Below are positions 62,115-64,000 of a stretch of DNA of 64,000 nt, piece by piece (the first letter of the stretch is position 1; each line of letters begins with the position of its first letter). Both the position numbers and the translations under genes were made by a program. This DNA comes from Streptomyces nitrosporeus (lineage in GTDB: Bacteria; Actinomycetota; Actinomycetes; Streptomycetales; Streptomycetaceae): positions 3,844,001 to 3,908,000 of the forward strand of contig NZ_CP023702.1 in the NCBI RefSeq assembly GCF_008704555.1. Direction: 5' to 3'. The notes under the pieces are model-generated. The model was not told where the DNA came from. It saw nothing but the letters and a program-made list of their open reading frames with translations, and made no database searches.

Positions 62115-62154
62115 GGAAGCGGGAGGCGGGAAGCGGGAAGCGGGAAGCGGGGGA
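62115..62154. repeat. AGCGGGA heptamer repeat
   Basis: AGCGGGA occurs about four times in succession with a one-base variant (AGGCGGGA) between copies. It lies in the spacer between the nitrilase gene and the convergent LURP-one gene. Confidence 0.8.
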
Positions 62155-62195
62155 CGGGGACGGGGGCAGGTCCCAGGGAACAGGTCCCGGGGGCC

Positions 62196-62690
62196 TCACG
62201 ACCCGTCATGCTCCTTCTCCGCGAGGAGGATCACGCACACCGCGACCGCGACGAGCAGCGCCGCGTCCGCGTCCTCGCGGACGATGTCGATGCCGTAGGT
62301 GTCCCGGACGGTGAGCCACCGCCGGGAGATCCGGGCGAGCGGCTCACCGTCGTGGTCGACGGCGAACTCGCGGTCCAGGACCCTGCCGCTGACATCGAGT
62401 TCCGTGCCCTCGGCCAGGGTCACCCGGTAGTGGTTTCGCAGCAGGGAGAACCGCTTCCGCCGGACGGTGGCGAGCGCCTCGCCGCCCCGCTCGACGACCA
62501 TCGTGTCGCGCAGGCCGAGCAGCTTGCGGCGGATCTCCAGGAGGACCCGGCCGTCCAGGTCCTTCAGCTCGAAGGTGTCGCGCAGCCGCAGCGCCTTGCC
62601 GTCGACGAGGAAGACCTTGCGCCCGTCCGCGTCCTCGATCCAGTAGTCGTCACCGACGGCGAACACGCGCTCGCGTACGAGAAGTCTCAT
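62196..62690 (-). CDS. LURP-one-related (LOR/DUF567) family protein
   Basis: The 164-residue protein has repeated short beta motifs (VGDDYWIEDADGRKVFLVDGKAL, DTFELKDLDGRVLLEI) like the Tubby-type barrel of LURP-one proteins, and a hydrophobic C-terminus (ALLVAVAVCVILLA) that may bind membrane. Function is unknown; lipid scramblase-like proteins share the fold. ATG 62690 begins the conserved MRLLVRERVF block. Confidence 0.82.
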   Translation of the reverse strand: MRLLVRERVFAVGDDYWIEDADGRKVFLVDGKALRLRDTFELKDLDGRVLLEIRRKLLGLRDTMVVERGGEALATVRRKRFSLLRNHYRVTLAEGTELDVSGRVLDREFAVDHDGEPLARISRRWLTVRDTYGIDIVREDADAALLVAVAVCVILLAEKEHDGS

Positions 62691-62754
62691 GGATCACAGG
62701 TTCCCGGACACCTGGCCGGAATGTGCGCAGGCCACCGTGATGTTGACTGATGAC

Positions 62755-64000
62755 ATGACAGCACGTGCACGTGTCCGCGCCCCCGAACTGATCGGCAAGG
62801 GCGGCTGGCTCAATACAGGCGACCGTTCGTACACCCTTGCCGACCTGCGGGGACGCATTGTCATTCTCGACTTCTGGACCTTTTGCTGTGTGAACTGCCT
62901 GCACGTCCTGGACGAGCTGCGCGAGCTGGAGGAGAAGCACCGCGACACCGTGGTGATCATCGGTGTGCACTCGCCGAAGTTCGTGCACGAGGCGGAGCAC
63001 CGGGCGGTCGTCGACGCCGTCGAGCGCTACGGGGTGCACCACCCCGTGCTGGACGACCCGGAGCTCGCCACCTGGAAGCAGTACGCCGTACGCGCCTGGC
63101 CCACGCTCGTCGTCATCGACCCCGAGGGCTACGTCGTCGCCCAGCACGCCGGTGAGGGGCACGCGCACGCCATCGGGAAGCTGGTCGAGGAGCTGGAGGC
63201 CGAGCACGCGGAGAAGGGCACCCTGCGCCGCGGCGACGGCCCGTACGTCCCCCCGGAGCCGGTCGCCACACACCTGCGCTTCCCCGGGAAGGCGCTCGCC
63301 CTGGAGGACGGCGGCTTCCTCGTCTCCGACACCACCCGGCACCGGCTCGTGGCCCTGGACGCGGACGGCGAGACCGTACGCGGGCACTTCGGGACCGGTG
63401 AGCGCGGCTTCACCGACGGCGGACCGGACGAGGCCCGGTTCAGCGAGCCGCAGGGACTGGCGCTGCTGCCCGACGGCCGTATCGCCGTCGCGGACACCGT
63501 CAACCACGCCGTGCGGGCCCTCGACCCGGCCACCGGCGTGACCACCACCCTGGCCGGCACCGGCCGCCAGTGGTGGCAGGGTTCGGCCACCTCCGGCCCG
63601 GCCACCGAGGTGGACCTCTCCTCGCCCTGGGACCTCGCCTGGTTCGGCGGCCGGCTCTGGATCGCCATGGCGGGGGTGCACCAGCTGTGGACGTACGACC
63701 CCGAGGACGGCACCGTACGCGCCGCCGCGGGCACGACCAACGAGGGCCTGGTCGACGGGCCGGGCCCCGAGGCGTGGTTCGCGCAGCCCTCCGGCCTCGC
63801 CGCCGCCGGCGACCGGCTCTGGGTGGCCGACTCGGAGACCTCCGCGCTGCGTTACGTCGACACGGACGGCACGGTGCACACCGCCGTCGGTACCGGCCTC
63901 TTCGACTTCGGCCACCGCGACGGCGCCGCGGAGCAGGCGCTCCTCCAGCACCCCCTCGGGGTCACCGCCCTCCCGGACGGCTCGGTCGCCGTCAGCGACA
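62755..64000 (+). CDS. Thioredoxin-like NHL-repeat protein (NHLRC2-like), partial
   Basis: The visible 415 residues have an N-terminal thioredoxin-like domain with FWTFCCVNC (CxxC at 45-48), then NHL/beta-propeller repeats (EPQGLALLPDGRIAVADT and similar). This matches the NHLRC2-type layout of a soluble thioredoxin fused to a propeller. ATG 62755 is the start before the conserved region; a ribosome site is not clear. The gene runs off the right edge of the window. Confidence 0.88.
   Translation, partial: MTARARVRAPELIGKGGWLNTGDRSYTLADLRGRIVILDFWTFCCVNCLHVLDELRELEEKHRDTVVIIGVHSPKFVHEAEHRAVVDAVERYGVHHPVLDDPELATWKQYAVRAWPTLVVIDPEGYVVAQHAGEGHAHAIGKLVEELEAEHAEKGTLRRGDGPYVPPEPVATHLRFPGKALALEDGGFLVSDTTRHRLVALDADGETVRGHFGTGERGFTDGGPDEARFSEPQGLALLPDGRIAVADTVNHAVRALDPATGVTTTLAGTGRQWWQGSATSGPATEVDLSSPWDLAWFGGRLWIAMAGVHQLWTYDPEDGTVRAAAGTTNEGLVDGPGPEAWFAQPSGLAAAGDRLWVADSETSALRYVDTDGTVHTAVGTGLFDFGHRDGAAEQALLQHPLGVTALPDGSVAVSD

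Overview
The window is high-GC actinobacterial chromosome, almost certainly Streptomyces. The base composition, GTG and TTG starts, leaderless-looking genes, and conserved families all fit: FhaA/FhaB, PASTA and non-PASTA Ser/Thr kinases, Bpa, HATPase/XRE/DUF397 regulators, and two branched-chain keto-acid dehydrogenase loci. From memory of Streptomyces coelicolor, the fha genes, tRNA-Leu, the two bkd loci and the D-Ala-D-Ala carboxypeptidase lie in the same neighbourhood, so most of the window looks like conserved core chromosome.

Region 1 (1-1.8 kb) holds the fhaB/fhaA end of the pknB/ftsW-type cell-wall signalling locus and a tRNA-Leu(CAG) with a strong terminator. Region 2 (1.9-21 kb) looks like an inserted, pathway-specific biosynthetic cluster. 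A long minus-strand gene series encodes chorismate synthase, class II DAHP synthase, prephenate dehydratase, chorismate mutase, a 2-isopropylmalate-synthase-like condensing enzyme, an aminotransferase, an NmrA-like reductase and a Tat-exported BBE-type flavin oxidase. On the other side are an Fe(II)/2-oxoglutarate oxygenase, an orphan LuxR regulator, a LeuC/LeuD isomerase pair, a LysR regulator, a large FAD/NAD(P)-binding protein, an isochorismatase-like hydrolase and an MFS exporter. Read together this is a dedicated supply of phenylpyruvate, its one-carbon elongation by leucine-type chemistry (as in homophenylalanine biosynthesis), transamination and oxidative tailoring. No NRPS, PKS or amide ligase is present and no dedicated LeuB-like dehydrogenase is seen. 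This is the best candidate for an undescribed system here.

Region 3 (21-32.3 kb) is mixed core and accessory: a MarR regulator with a divergent membrane protein, a DUF2252 protein, a J-domain protein, a rhodanese, a DUF5819/HTTM membrane pair overlapping a SpoU methyltransferase gene, PaaN and a TetR regulator. Region 4 (32.4-42 kb) holds bkdR and bkdABC, then molybdopterin genes (a MobA-DUF6457 fusion and an N-terminally extended MoeA) overlapping a K+ channel gene, then a quinone oxidoreductase. Region 5 (42-49.4 kb) holds the proteasome activator Bpa, two divergent Ser/Thr kinases, an APH-family kinase and a NarL-type response regulator. Region 6 (49.7-53.3 kb) is a second bkdABC-type operon.

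Region 7 (53.3-64 kb) contains a HATPase/XRE/DUF397 regulatory group, a D,D-carboxypeptidase, a tightly linked ABC-type ATPase plus PIN-nuclease pair (possible defence or toxin-like module), a GntR-MFS operon, a mycothiol-dependent enzyme, a nitrilase-family amidase, a LURP-one protein and a truncated thioredoxin-NHL protein. Short perfect tandem repeats (7, 12, 15, 17, 19 and 28 bp units) are unusually frequent in the spacers, and a 181-bp inverted-repeat element supplies the stop codons of two convergent genes in the cluster.
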